Source: Flavobacterium collinsii
Lineage (GTDB): Bacteria; Bacteroidota; Bacteroidia; Flavobacteriales; Flavobacteriaceae
DNA length: 64,000 nt
Direction: 5' to 3'
Assembly (NCBI RefSeq): GCF_902804485.1
Contig: NZ_CADCST010000071.1
Location: forward strand, 1 to 64,000
Positions within the stretch are counted from its first letter, which is position 1, and each line of letters starts with the position of its first letter. Under the pieces are notes generated by a model, which was not told the origin of the DNA, ran no database searches, and was given only the letters and a program-made list of their open reading frames with translations. Of the stretch, positions 41,681 through 51,416 are shown one piece after another. Made by a program: the position numbers and the translations under genes.

Positions 41681-44600
41681 ATGAAAAAAACTCTACTTTT
41701 TTTTATTTTACTGTTTTCTAATTATTTTTATGCTCAGGTCAATGATATAGAGCATTGTTATGGGGATACCCGATTTAATTTAACGCTCAATCAGTCCGCT
41801 TTACTTGGTAATTTAAATCCGGTAGAAACTACGATTAGCTATCACGTAAGCGCTCAGGAAGCTACTGCAAATACAAACGCAATTGCACAGCCTGCCTCCT
41901 ACAATAGTACCGCACCGTCTACCACTATTTATGCCAGAATAGACAATAAAGGAACTGTTACAACAAACTATTTTAATTTAAAAATATACAATCAGATCAA
42001 TGCTATACCCCTTACAACACCTGTAAGATGTAAAGGAGAAAACAATGGTATTTTAACTGTAGCTCCATCAGGAGGCAAAACACCTTATGCTTATAGTCTG
42101 GATGGAGGCTCTTTTACCGTTCATATCGGTAACCCCATAGGTACTTTTACTAACTTGTCAGCAGGCACACATACCATTGCTGTAAAAGATGCCTTAGGTT
42201 GTCAATCGATGCTTCAGACGTTTCAGATTACCGAACCTTCTGCTTTGACAGTAAAGCTATTTACTGAAAATCAAACGGTAGTGGTTAATGCCTCAGGAGG
42301 AACATCTCCTTATCAATATTCTTTGGATGGAATCAATTATCAAACGAGCTATGTTTTTTCAAATATGCCTGTCGGATCATACACTTTTAGGGTAAAAGAT
42401 GCTCAGGGTTGTATAACATCAGAATCGGTGAATGTTTATTATCCACTGGCTGTAGGAACCCAGATATTAAAACCTATTGACTGTATTGAGAAGGCTAGAG
42501 TTAGTGTCTTTGCAGCAGGAGGAAGTGCTCCGTACCTTTACGCAGTCAACAAAGGTCCTTATCAACCTATAAATGTTTTTTCGAACCTTGCCGCAGGAGA
42601 TTATGTTTTTGAAGTAAAGGATGTCCAAAATGTAGTACGTTATGCTAATGTCACGATAGCCGAATTTGTTCCTCTTTCAATAGCAACAGCAAAAACAGAC
42701 GCTACAACTAACGATGACAATGACGGTACTATAACCGTTACCGCCAATGGAGCCCTTAAACCTTATACGTATACCCTAACCGATAACGCAGGTAATCCTC
42801 TTAAACCTTCTCAGCCATCAAATAGTTTTACAGGTTTGAAATCGGGAACTTATGGTGTTCTGGTGAACGATGCCACTAATTGTATCGCATCACAAACCAA
42901 CATTTCTATTCTTAAAAAGCCCGCCGTATTAGCTGCTACTGTAAATATATCACCAATAACCTGCTCTATTCCAACAGGAACAATAACAGTGGTTGCGTCG
43001 GGAGGTAAAGCTCCTTACAAATTTTCGGCGGACAACGGAAATACGTTTGTTACTTTGAATATTTTTAGCGGATTGGCCGCCGGAATTTATACGGTAAAAG
43101 TACGTGACGCAGAAAACACCGAAATCCAGTTTATTCTCGAAATTTCTCCTCTAAATCGTCCATTGGTTAATGTAACTACTTTTTCAAATGTTCGCTGTAA
43201 AGGAGACAACACCGGTTCAGCATCGGTGGAAACAACCGGTGGAAAAGCTCCTTATAAATATGCCATCGATGGAGGTCCATTCAGTTCAGCTTCCACTTTT
43301 ACGAATCTGCGTACCGGAACTTATAACATTACCGTACAGGATGCCAATGGCTGTACAGCATTAGCCAGCGTTCATATTTCAGAACCAACAGAAGGTTTGT
43401 CAGCAACAGCAATCCCGATAAATGATCAGGGTATCATTGTTAATGCAAAAGGAGGAACTGCTCCTTATCTGTATTCTTTACAAAACAATTTAGGAGTTGT
43501 AATCGCAGGCCCAAAAGATAACGGAGTTTTTACCAAATTACCACTTGGTGTTTATACGGCACAGGTTACAGATGTTTACGGTTGCGGTTATATGCAAGGA
43601 GGAATAAATGTGATTCCCGCTCCGCCTCTTTCGGCTACCACTGAAGTTATCCCTGCAACTTGTAGTTCTTTAGGAAAAGTAACGGTTACGGCTAACGGAG
43701 GAATTGCTCCTTACAACTATTCACTAGATAATGAAGCTGCAAAGACTTCAAATGTGTTTTCTAATTTAGCTCCTGGAAATTACTCGATAACCGTTCGCGA
43801 CGCTAACAATGCTACCTACGCTCTTACTTTTAAAATAGCACCTTTAGATTCGTTTGTTGCGACTGTAGCGATTGTATCTCAGGTAACCTGCTTCTCAAAA
43901 GGAATAGCACAAGTTATCGCTAATGGTGGCAAAGCCCCTTATCTGTATTCGATAAACGGAGGTTCTTTTCAAAATGCCTTTCAGTCTACCACAACTTTTA
44001 CGGGGCTAAATCCCGGTGATCATGTTATAACCATAAAAGATGCTAACGATTGTAAGCAGACTATCGCTATTCATTTGGCTCCGCCTGTACCTGTAACCGC
44101 GGTTGCAACTGTAAACAATCAAACCATAACCGTTACTGCTGCCGGTGGTTCTGGTAATTATCAATTTTCAATAGATGGAGCCGTTTTTCAATCCAGTAAC
44201 ATTTTTACCATCGCTACTTATGGAGTATATCGCATAGTTGTAAGGGATCAAAATGGCTGTGTGGAATCTATTTCGATTGTAGTAAATCCTCCAGCTCCTT
44301 TAATTAATGGCAAAAAAGAAATCGCGGTCGCATTTAAAACAGGGCAGACTTTAGGTGATTTGATCATTGAAGGTCAGAATATAAAATGGTACAGCACTAA
44401 AGGTATTTCAACTGGCAAAACGAGTAAAACTTCAGAAACTCCTTTACCTCCGACCACTCTTTTGGTAGATGGAGTTACCTATTATGCTTCTCAAACCATT
44501 GACGGAATCGAAAGTACAGAACGTCTTGCGGTTACTGCAAAAGTAAACGGATCGCTTGCTACATCAGATTTTGTTTTACCTGATTTTAAATTTTATCCAA

Positions 44601-44806
44601 ACCCTGTTCACCATACTTTATCAATACATAATACTTCTGCTATTGATGAAATTGAGCTAATATCAGTATCCGGAAAATCTGTTTTAGCGAAGAAAATAAA
44701 CGATACTCATTCTGAAATTGATTTGTCGAATGTTACCGCTGGATTTTATTTCTTAAAAGTAAAAGCAGAAGGGCAGCTTAAAACAATTAAAATTGTTAAG
44801 AAATAA
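41681..44806 (+). CDS. SprB-repeat surface protein with type IX secretion tail
   Basis: 1041 residues from the ATG at 41681. Signal peptide (KKTLLFFILLFSNYFYAQ). About ten SprB-type beta repeats of 75-95 residues, each with a GG.(A/S/T)PY.YSLDGG-like core and an AG.YT..V.DA.GC-like end. The C terminus (about 970-1041, FYPNPVHHTLSI ... GFYFLKVK) is a type A T9SS sorting domain. SprB-repeat proteins are gliding adhesins or related surface filaments. It is far smaller than SprB itself. Follows the retropepsin gene by 94 bases with its own promoter. Confidence 0.88.
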   Translation: MKKTLLFFILLFSNYFYAQVNDIEHCYGDTRFNLTLNQSALLGNLNPVETTISYHVSAQEATANTNAIAQPASYNSTAPSTTIYARIDNKGTVTTNYFNLKIYNQINAIPLTTPVRCKGENNGILTVAPSGGKTPYAYSLDGGSFTVHIGNPIGTFTNLSAGTHTIAVKDALGCQSMLQTFQITEPSALTVKLFTENQTVVVNASGGTSPYQYSLDGINYQTSYVFSNMPVGSYTFRVKDAQGCITSESVNVYYPLAVGTQILKPIDCIEKARVSVFAAGGSAPYLYAVNKGPYQPINVFSNLAAGDYVFEVKDVQNVVRYANVTIAEFVPLSIATAKTDATTNDDNDGTITVTANGALKPYTYTLTDNAGNPLKPSQPSNSFTGLKSGTYGVLVNDATNCIASQTNISILKKPAVLAATVNISPITCSIPTGTITVVASGGKAPYKFSADNGNTFVTLNIFSGLAAGIYTVKVRDAENTEIQFILEISPLNRPLVNVTTFSNVRCKGDNTGSASVETTGGKAPYKYAIDGGPFSSASTFTNLRTGTYNITVQDANGCTALASVHISEPTEGLSATAIPINDQGIIVNAKGGTAPYLYSLQNNLGVVIAGPKDNGVFTKLPLGVYTAQVTDVYGCGYMQGGINVIPAPPLSATTEVIPATCSSLGKVTVTANGGIAPYNYSLDNEAAKTSNVFSNLAPGNYSITVRDANNATYALTFKIAPLDSFVATVAIVSQVTCFSKGIAQVIANGGKAPYLYSINGGSFQNAFQSTTTFTGLNPGDHVITIKDANDCKQTIAIHLAPPVPVTAVATVNNQTITVTAAGGSGNYQFSIDGAVFQSSNIFTIATYGVYRIVVRDQNGCVESISIVVNPPAPLINGKKEIAVAFKTGQTLGDLIIEGQNIKWYSTKGISTGKTSKTSETPLPPTTLLVDGVTYYASQTIDGIESTERLAVTAKVNGSLATSDFVLPDFKFYPNPVHHTLSIHNTSAIDEIELISVSGKSVLAKKINDTHSEIDLSNVTAGFYFLKVKAEGQLKTIKIVKK

Positions 44807-44840
44807 AACCATTAAGTACTACAAACTTTCTATTAAAAAT

Positions 44841-44876
44841 AAAAGGGACCGTCTGAATTCAGACGGTCCCTTTTTT
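44841..44876. terminator. Bidirectional terminator between convergent genes
   Basis: AAAAGGGACCGTCTG / CAGACGGTCCCTTTT, 15 bp perfect, centred on GAATTC, A- and T-flanked. Confidence 0.9.
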
Positions 44877-44894
44877 AATTAAACGAACCTATCG

Positions 44895-45863
44895 TTAAGA
44901 ATTTGCTCCTGGATTAGGAATAATACATCCTGCCCAATTGAAGGCACCGTTTGCAATATTGTTGTATGTTACATAAAAGAAACCGCTGCGTCCCCAACCT
45001 GATCCCCAAGAGTTTTGTACTTTAAAGAGTCCGGTCGCATCGTCATATCCTACGATACAAACACAGTGACCTCCCTGTCTGCTGCCGTAAAGACTGGACC
45101 AAACATGGTTGTTGTTACGGATATCATAAAAACTCTGATTCACGTCAAAACATACTGCAACAGCATAATTTTGGTTTAGATAATACTTAATATCTGCCGT
45201 ACTTCTAGGATTTACGTTAAACCAGCCTCCTGATTTTCTGGCAGCCGCCCAGTTTTTCTGCTGTGTAGAAGGTTGTGTAAAACAGCCTCCGGCAACATAT
45301 GGCATTTGAACATCTGAACATTCTCCCTGATTTTTGATCAAATTCATGGCGTCATTCGGATAAGAACCCGCTCCGCAATTGCCTAATTTTATTTGATTGT
45401 AAACATATGCCGCACTTCTCGAAGCACCACTCCAATTACTTTGATGAACAGTGTTATTAAGGTATCGGGCAATACTGTGTGCTGCGTATCCTACTCCCCA
45501 GCCTACACAGGAACCTTCGCTTCCCTGATCTCCAACCGGTGGCGTTGGTAAGTTTTTGGCTGCCGCAACTTTAGCCGTCAAAGACATTTTCTGAGTACTT
45601 GTAATTAAATCCGGTCTTAACTCAGCGATTCTGGCACGGTAATCAACAGGAGTTAAAAATTCGATACTCTTTAAATAAGCATCCGGCATCTGAGCAAGTC
45701 CGTATCTTCCTTTGTCCAAAAGATTGACATCACCGTCCATTAATTTTTCCTGAACATCGGCTTCAGCCTGATCATTACCTTTATCACAAGAGTACAAAGC
45801 AAGTAATGCAAACAGTACAAGAGCGATTTTTCTAATTGAGAATTTAATAAGTGGTTTTTTCAT
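44895..45863 (-). CDS. Papain-family (C1) cysteine peptidase lipoprotein
   Basis: 322 residues. Lipobox LYSC near residue 26. C1 peptidase core: GDQGSEGSCVGWGVGYAAHS (catalytic Cys after GS), GGHCVCIVGYDD (catalytic His) and NSWGSGWGRSGFF (catalytic Asn). N-terminal propeptide-like region of about 80 residues. Cysteine-rich, as usual for papains. It faces the SprB-like gene and adds another protease to the CHAT/retropepsin neighbourhood. Promoter-like TAAATTTG on the minus strand lies at 45911-45918. Confidence 0.87.
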   Translation of the reverse strand: MKKPLIKFSIRKIALVLFALLALYSCDKGNDQAEADVQEKLMDGDVNLLDKGRYGLAQMPDAYLKSIEFLTPVDYRARIAELRPDLITSTQKMSLTAKVAAAKNLPTPPVGDQGSEGSCVGWGVGYAAHSIARYLNNTVHQSNWSGASRSAAYVYNQIKLGNCGAGSYPNDAMNLIKNQGECSDVQMPYVAGGCFTQPSTQQKNWAAARKSGGWFNVNPRSTADIKYYLNQNYAVAVCFDVNQSFYDIRNNNHVWSSLYGSRQGGHCVCIVGYDDATGLFKVQNSWGSGWGRSGFFYVTYNNIANGAFNWAGCIIPNPGANS

Positions 45864-46061
45864 AATTATTGGTTTTTTGTTGTTAATTTTCAGCCTGTTA
45901 AATTATTTAACAAATTTATTAGTAATTTTGGCATAACATTAACAATAAAAAGATCACAACAATAACTTATCTTACACACAAATCTATAACCGGGATTTAA
46001 CTAGCTGGAATTGTATTTAATTATCTTGAAAAAGAACCTCAATTATTAAAAAAATTCGCCC

Positions 46062-46889
46062 ATGGAAATCATTATAGAAAAATTAATAAAAGGCATACAA
46101 TCACACCCAATTATACAAAACAGCACCTTGTCTGGTGTTCAGGAGTGGAAAAGAGCACATTATATCATCCTGTCGGAAATAATTTCTGATGTTTTAGAGA
46201 AATCAGAATTTATGCAGGGAGCTAAAAGAAACGAACTTGGATGCTCTATCTCGAGTATGACCTTACAAAGGATTTTTACAAATGATTCTTCTAAAACCAA
46301 AAACTCTGATTTGCGTTTTTTAAAAAGTCTCGACAAACTGGCTATTTTTATTGGATATCCTTCTTTAAACCATTTTCTAAATGAGGAAGCCACAGATGCT
46401 GTTAAAGTGGAGAACAAAATTGAATCCGCCTCCTTTTTTGAAAAACTGGTTGCCGACTATTGTCAGGAAGAGTTTTATTCATTACAAAAATTACCACTGA
46501 TTAATATTGAAAGCTTGTCTGATTTTGTGTTCAAAGAAGGACCTTTTGCAAAAAGGATTATGGATCTTTTCGAGAATTATTCAACCTTAAAATATCATCT
46601 CAACTGCGAGAACAACCGCTCTAATTTTGAGATTTTTGATTTTAAGATTTCAAGTATTACAGAGAGCATCGCTATTATCACAGCAAAAGAATTTTGGAAT
46701 CTGGAGTGGAAGGACGAAAATGAAGTTACTTCAATAGTTCTGAATAAAGTAAACAGGCAAACGTATTTCATCAAAAAAAGAGACGATGTCTGGAAAATAT
46801 GGGACAACTACAATCCTGATTATAACGAAATCTCAACAAGAATACACTCGGCTATAGAAAACCAACACATCAAAAAAGTTCTCATTTAA
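46062..46889 (+). CDS. Bacteroidota regulator-like protein, unknown family
   Basis: 275 residues, soluble. Residues 55-110 (RNELGCSISSMTLQRIFTND ... LDKLAIFIGYPSLNHFL) resemble the helical DNA-binding-like N terminus of small Bacteroidota proteins that pair a helix-turn-helix-type segment with a C-terminal sensor domain. The C-terminal half (about 130-275) has alternating strands and helices of NTF2 type (VWKIWDNYNPDYNE). No confident family. Follows the papain gene divergently. Confidence 0.55.
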   Translation: MEIIIEKLIKGIQSHPIIQNSTLSGVQEWKRAHYIILSEIISDVLEKSEFMQGAKRNELGCSISSMTLQRIFTNDSSKTKNSDLRFLKSLDKLAIFIGYPSLNHFLNEEATDAVKVENKIESASFFEKLVADYCQEEFYSLQKLPLINIESLSDFVFKEGPFAKRIMDLFENYSTLKYHLNCENNRSNFEIFDFKISSITESIAIITAKEFWNLEWKDENEVTSIVLNKVNRQTYFIKKRDDVWKIWDNYNPDYNEISTRIHSAIENQHIKKVLI

Positions 46890-46990
46890 TCATGCATACT
46901 AATAATCTATTAAGAGTAGTTATTTTTTACACATAGAGACATAGATGCTATATTAATTACACCCAAAAGATTCTCTAAATTTAAACCATA

Positions 46991-47030
46991 AAAAAATCCC
47001 AAACTCCTTTCGGAATTTGGGATTTTTTTT
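46991..47030. terminator. Hairpin between the regulator-like gene and the efflux operon
   Basis: AAAAAATCCCAAA ... TTTGGGATTTTTT stem, T-flanked, about 60 bases beyond the RND pump stop. It can serve both directions. Confidence 0.8.
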
Positions 47031-47091
47031 ACCATTTCCTCCCGAAGTGTCGGGATTAGAATTTGGAATTTCTTTATTAAGATTTTAAATC

Positions 47092-50000
47092 TTAATGGGT
47101 ATGTTTAGGATTAAAACCATCCTCGCTTACTTCTGTTGGCGTATAATCGGCCACCATTTCAGCTTCATAGTCGATTTTTTCTCCTTTAGAGAATTTATGA
47201 ATAATTTTCTCCATGATATTATAAATCACCGGAACTACAATTAAGGTAAGGAATAAAGAAGAAATCAATCCTCCGATAATTACCCATGCTAAACCGTTTT
47301 TCCACTCAGCTCCTGCCCCTGATGCCAATGCAATTGGGAACATACCAAATACCATCGCAATAGTTGTCATCAAAATTGGACGCAAACGAGCGTGATTGGC
47401 CTGAATTAATGCTGTTCTTATTGATTCACCTGCAGCTCTTCTCTGGTTGGTGTAATCGACCAGCATGATCGCATTCTTACACACCAGACCGATCAACATG
47501 ATGATCCCCAGAATTGTAAAGATGTTCAATGAGTTGTTGGTCAAAGCCAAGGCTAACATCGCACCGATAAACGAAAGCGGGATAGCAAACAATACCACAA
47601 ACGGGTGAACGAAACTGTCATAAAGTCCAACCATTACCAGGTAAACCAAAATAATAGCAGCCAATAAAGCGATTCCTAAGGTACCAAATCCTTCCGATTG
47701 GTTCTCCTGATCTCCACCCCAGATGTAGTTTACACCAGCAGGTTTTTTCAGTTTGTCTAACTTCACTTGCCATTGTTGAACGATTGTTCCTGACGGTACT
47801 CCAACGTTTTGTCCTTTTACCGTTACCGAAGCCGATTTATCTCTTCGCTCTAACTGGCTAGGTCCTGATCCTTCTGTAATGTCTGCAAACTGAGACAATT
47901 TAATTTGTTGACCAGCTGCATTTACAAAAATCAAATTACTAACGTCTGTAATACTTTTTCTGTCAAAAGCATTGTATCTGATATTGATGTCATATTCGTA
48001 TTCACCAGCTCTGTATTTACCATCGGTATTTCCACTAAAAGCAGTCTGCATGGTCAAACCAACTGTTTGAAGTGTTAAACCTAATGCTGCCATTTTATCA
48101 CGATCTACCTTAACGTTGATCTCCGGGTTTCCGTCCTCAACCGTTAATTTAATCTCTGTTGTTCCCGGAATAGTACGTAATTCTGCCTCTGCCAATTTAG
48201 CAAATGCCATCGCACTTTCTGTTGACGGACCTGTTACGATCAATCCCAATGTAGCATCTTCAGCTGTTCCTAAGATACCTACCGGAACTGTTTTTACTTT
48301 AGCTCCAACCAGTACTTTCTCTAACTTACGTTTGATTTTTGCTGCATAGACGTTAGCATCATCTGTACGGTCTTTTTGCTCGATCATTTTTACGTCAATC
48401 TCTGCTTTGTAAGCTGTAGCCTGCGATGCTCCAAAACCTTCACTAGTTTGTCCCACGGTTGTAATCTGACTGTGTACATATTCCTGTGCTTTCAAATACG
48501 CTTCTGCTTTTTGGGTCATGAAGTTGGTTTGCTCTAACGAAGCGTCTTTCGGCATTTCGATTTGAACTAAAAACTCCCCACTATCAGAAGAAGCGAAGAA
48601 CTCCCCTCCAATGAAACCTCCGGCCATTAAACCTATGGTTGAAGCAAAAAACAATACAATTACTACCGCAAATGTTTTAATATAATGATCCAGACACCAT
48701 GTTAACAAGTGAGAAACCCAGTCTGTAAAACGTGTTAAATAACTTTCGAAACCAAGAATGATTCTTCCAAATAAATTCTTTCCTTCAATATGCTCTAATT
48801 TACCATAACGAGATGATAACCAAGGAATAATAGTAAATGAAGCCAAAAGCGACAACAAAGTCGAAATAATTACCGTAACACAGAATTGTGTAATGATATT
48901 AGATACTAATCCGGAACTCATAGCAATAGGCAAGAATACTACCACAATTACTAAAGTAATCGAAGTTACCGTTCCACCAATTTCTGCTGTTCCGTCGTAC
49001 GAAGCACGAATTCGGCTTTTCCCCATCTCCATGTGTCTGTAGATGTTTTCCAGTACCACAATCGCATCATCGACCAGAATACCTACTACAAGAGATAATC
49101 CTAATAAACTCATTAAGTTCAGGGTATATCCCATTAAATATATACCGATAAAAGTAGCAATCAAAGATGCCGGAATCGATACCATTACAATCAATGAGTT
49201 TCTGATACTATGCAGGAAGAACAACATTACAAAAGCTACCAGTACTACTGCAATCAATAAATCGTGTACTACAGAATCTGCCGCTTCTAATGTAAAAACG
49301 GTACTGTCTTTTGCAACTTCCAGTTTTAACTGGTTTACTTTATAATCTTTTTCAAGAATTGCAATTGTTTTTAATAAATGCTCACTTACTGCAACCGCAT
49401 TTGCATCTGATTGTTTTACAATTTGCAAAACGATCGCACTTTTCTGATCTACACGTGATATTTTTTCAGCAATTTTTTGCGTATCCTGAACATCTGCAAT
49501 ATCACTTAAACGAACCTGAATTCCGTTTTGAGAAGAAACCACTAAGTTTCTTAATTCTTCAACACTTTTGTATTTACCCGCTAAACGGATTAATATTTTT
49601 TGATCACGTGTCTGAATGTTACCCGTTGGGAAATCCAGATTCGAGGTCAGAATATTTTGTTGCACCTGCGGAACAGATAGTCCGTAACCCTGCATTTTTA
49701 ATGCATCAAGGTTTACCTGAATTTCACGCTCTGAACCACCAATAATATTTACCTGAGCCACACCTTGTACACGGGATAAAATAGGTGCAATTTTTTTGTC
49801 AATTAAGTCATAAAATGCTGCTTCGTCCATTTTTCCGTTGGCACCAAGCGTCATGATTGGTAAATCACTCAGCGAGAACTTGGTTAGTGCCGGTGTTTTC
49901 ACATCATCGGGTAAATCACTGATAATCGCGTTTATTTTTCGTTGTGCATCATTCAAAGAGAAATCGACTTTTGCATTTGATGTCAATGTAATTGAAACAA

Positions 50001-50268
50001 TAGACAAACTTTCGTACGATTTTGAGTCAATTTTCTTGACATTCTCTAAGGATGCGATCGCATCTTCAATTTTCTTGGTCACTGTATTTTCTACCTCACT
50101 AGGAGAAGCTCCCGGATATATGGTAGAAATGGTAATAACGTTTTGTTCAAATTTCGGGATCAGCTCATAACCTAACTGGCTGTAGCTAAACAGTCCACCT
50201 AGTGTTAGAATTGTAAACAGTACAATTACTAACGACGGACGTTTTATGGATATTTCGGCTAATTTCAT
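47092..50268 (-). CDS. RND efflux pump inner membrane protein
   Basis: 1058 residues, AcrB/HAE1 type with 12 helices and two large periplasmic loops. N terminus KLAEISIKRPSLVIVLFTIL, VLVGDDAIVVLENIYRHM-type helix 4 with the proton-relay acids (ILVDDAIVVLENIY), and the repeat half ending ...NGLAWVIIGGLISSLFLTL. Cytoplasmic tail is short. Last gene of the TetR-TolC-MFP-RND operon; 71 bases of short GCTTTAGGC repeats lie between the adaptor and this gene. Exports small hydrophobic compounds; substrate unknown. Confidence 0.95.
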   Translation of the reverse strand: MKLAEISIKRPSLVIVLFTILTLGGLFSYSQLGYELIPKFEQNVITISTIYPGASPSEVENTVTKKIEDAIASLENVKKIDSKSYESLSIVSITLTSNAKVDFSLNDAQRKINAIISDLPDDVKTPALTKFSLSDLPIMTLGANGKMDEAAFYDLIDKKIAPILSRVQGVAQVNIIGGSEREIQVNLDALKMQGYGLSVPQVQQNILTSNLDFPTGNIQTRDQKILIRLAGKYKSVEELRNLVVSSQNGIQVRLSDIADVQDTQKIAEKISRVDQKSAIVLQIVKQSDANAVAVSEHLLKTIAILEKDYKVNQLKLEVAKDSTVFTLEAADSVVHDLLIAVVLVAFVMLFFLHSIRNSLIVMVSIPASLIATFIGIYLMGYTLNLMSLLGLSLVVGILVDDAIVVLENIYRHMEMGKSRIRASYDGTAEIGGTVTSITLVIVVVFLPIAMSSGLVSNIITQFCVTVIISTLLSLLASFTIIPWLSSRYGKLEHIEGKNLFGRIILGFESYLTRFTDWVSHLLTWCLDHYIKTFAVVIVLFFASTIGLMAGGFIGGEFFASSDSGEFLVQIEMPKDASLEQTNFMTQKAEAYLKAQEYVHSQITTVGQTSEGFGASQATAYKAEIDVKMIEQKDRTDDANVYAAKIKRKLEKVLVGAKVKTVPVGILGTAEDATLGLIVTGPSTESAMAFAKLAEAELRTIPGTTEIKLTVEDGNPEINVKVDRDKMAALGLTLQTVGLTMQTAFSGNTDGKYRAGEYEYDINIRYNAFDRKSITDVSNLIFVNAAGQQIKLSQFADITEGSGPSQLERRDKSASVTVKGQNVGVPSGTIVQQWQVKLDKLKKPAGVNYIWGGDQENQSEGFGTLGIALLAAIILVYLVMVGLYDSFVHPFVVLFAIPLSFIGAMLALALTNNSLNIFTILGIIMLIGLVCKNAIMLVDYTNQRRAAGESIRTALIQANHARLRPILMTTIAMVFGMFPIALASGAGAEWKNGLAWVIIGGLISSLFLTLIVVPVIYNIMEKIIHKFSKGEKIDYEAEMVADYTPTEVSEDGFNPKHTH

Positions 50269-50339
50269 ATTTGTTGCTTTAGGCTTTAGGCTTTAGGCAA
50301 TAAGCTTAATGCTTACAGCCTATAGCTTAATGCTTTAAT

Positions 50340-51407
50340 TTATTTAATAATTTCTACTGTGTTACCGTCTTGCAGGTTAATTTGACCTGTAATTACTACA
50401 GTTTCTCCATCAGTTAATCCGTTGATGATTTCTACTTTATCACCCAAAATTCTTCCAGCAGTTACTTTTCTTAATTTTGCAACACCTTTTTCTACTACAA
50501 AAATCTGGTTACTGCTCACACTACCTACGAATGCATTTCTAGGTACCACCATAAGGTGTTGTTTTTGTTGTTTCGATGCAAAGTTTGCAGTTCCGTACAT
50601 ACCTGCTTTCAAGTCGTTATTGGTATTGTTTGTAATTTCAATTTCAACCGGAAAGTTCAAAGATTCATCTGCTTTTGCAGCAATGAAAGTAATTTTTCCT
50701 GAAAACGTTTTGTCCGGGTAAACACTCGCTGATACATTAATGTGATCTCCAACTTTTAAACTCGCAACCTGATTTTCGTTTACCGTAACTACCAATTTCA
50801 ACTTTGAAACGTTTACGATATCAAACAATGCTGTTGCTGGCATTCCTGTTAAGATAGATCCTGGTTCAATGTATTTTTTATTGATAAAACCATTGATTGG
50901 TGCTTTTACTCTGGTATCACCAACATTAATTTTAGCCTGTGTATAATGAGACTGAGCATTTGTCAAAGCCAGTTTTGCCTGGTCTAATTGCTGCTTGGTA
51001 ACACCTCCGGTTTTAAAGGCATTTTCGTATCTGTTATAATCTGATTTTGCATTTTGATATGCTGCCTCTGCATTCTGAGCATCTACATTAATAATGTCTC
51101 CTCTCATCGTCAATAAAGTTTGACCTACTCTTACGTAGTCTCCTTCTTTAGCCAGAACCGTAATTACTTTTCCAGATTTCTCAGCAGAAAATGTCAATTG
51201 TTGAATTGGTTGAAAATTTCCGTTTGCTACGAAATCCAATGAAACTTCTTCTGTTTTTACAGGAGCTACTTTTACAGAAACGGCAGCATTCTTTTCTGCT
51301 ACGATATCTGTTTTCTCTTTGTTCTCTTTCTTATTATTATTTAAGACATATCCAATCACACCCAGGGCTGCAATTATGATTACGATTGTTATAATAGTTT
51401 TCTTCAT
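50340..51407 (-). CDS. RND membrane fusion protein (periplasmic adaptor)
   Basis: 355 residues. N-terminal anchor helix (TIITIVIIIAALGVIGYVL), no lipobox. HlyD-type lipoyl halves (KSGKVITVLAKEGDYVRVGQTLL and RVKAPINGFINKKYIEPGSI) flank a coiled hairpin (NAEAAYQNAKSDYNRYENAFKTGG). Bridges the RND pump and the TolC-type channel. Nine bases after the TolC stop on the same operon. Confidence 0.93.
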   Translation of the reverse strand: MKKTIITIVIIIAALGVIGYVLNNNKKENKEKTDIVAEKNAAVSVKVAPVKTEEVSLDFVANGNFQPIQQLTFSAEKSGKVITVLAKEGDYVRVGQTLLTMRGDIINVDAQNAEAAYQNAKSDYNRYENAFKTGGVTKQQLDQAKLALTNAQSHYTQAKINVGDTRVKAPINGFINKKYIEPGSILTGMPATALFDIVNVSKLKLVVTVNENQVASLKVGDHINVSASVYPDKTFSGKITFIAAKADESLNFPVEIEITNNTNNDLKAGMYGTANFASKQQKQHLMVVPRNAFVGSVSSNQIFVVEKGVAKLRKVTAGRILGDKVEIINGLTDGETVVITGQINLQDGNTVEIIK

Positions 51408-51416
51408 TGTAATTAG

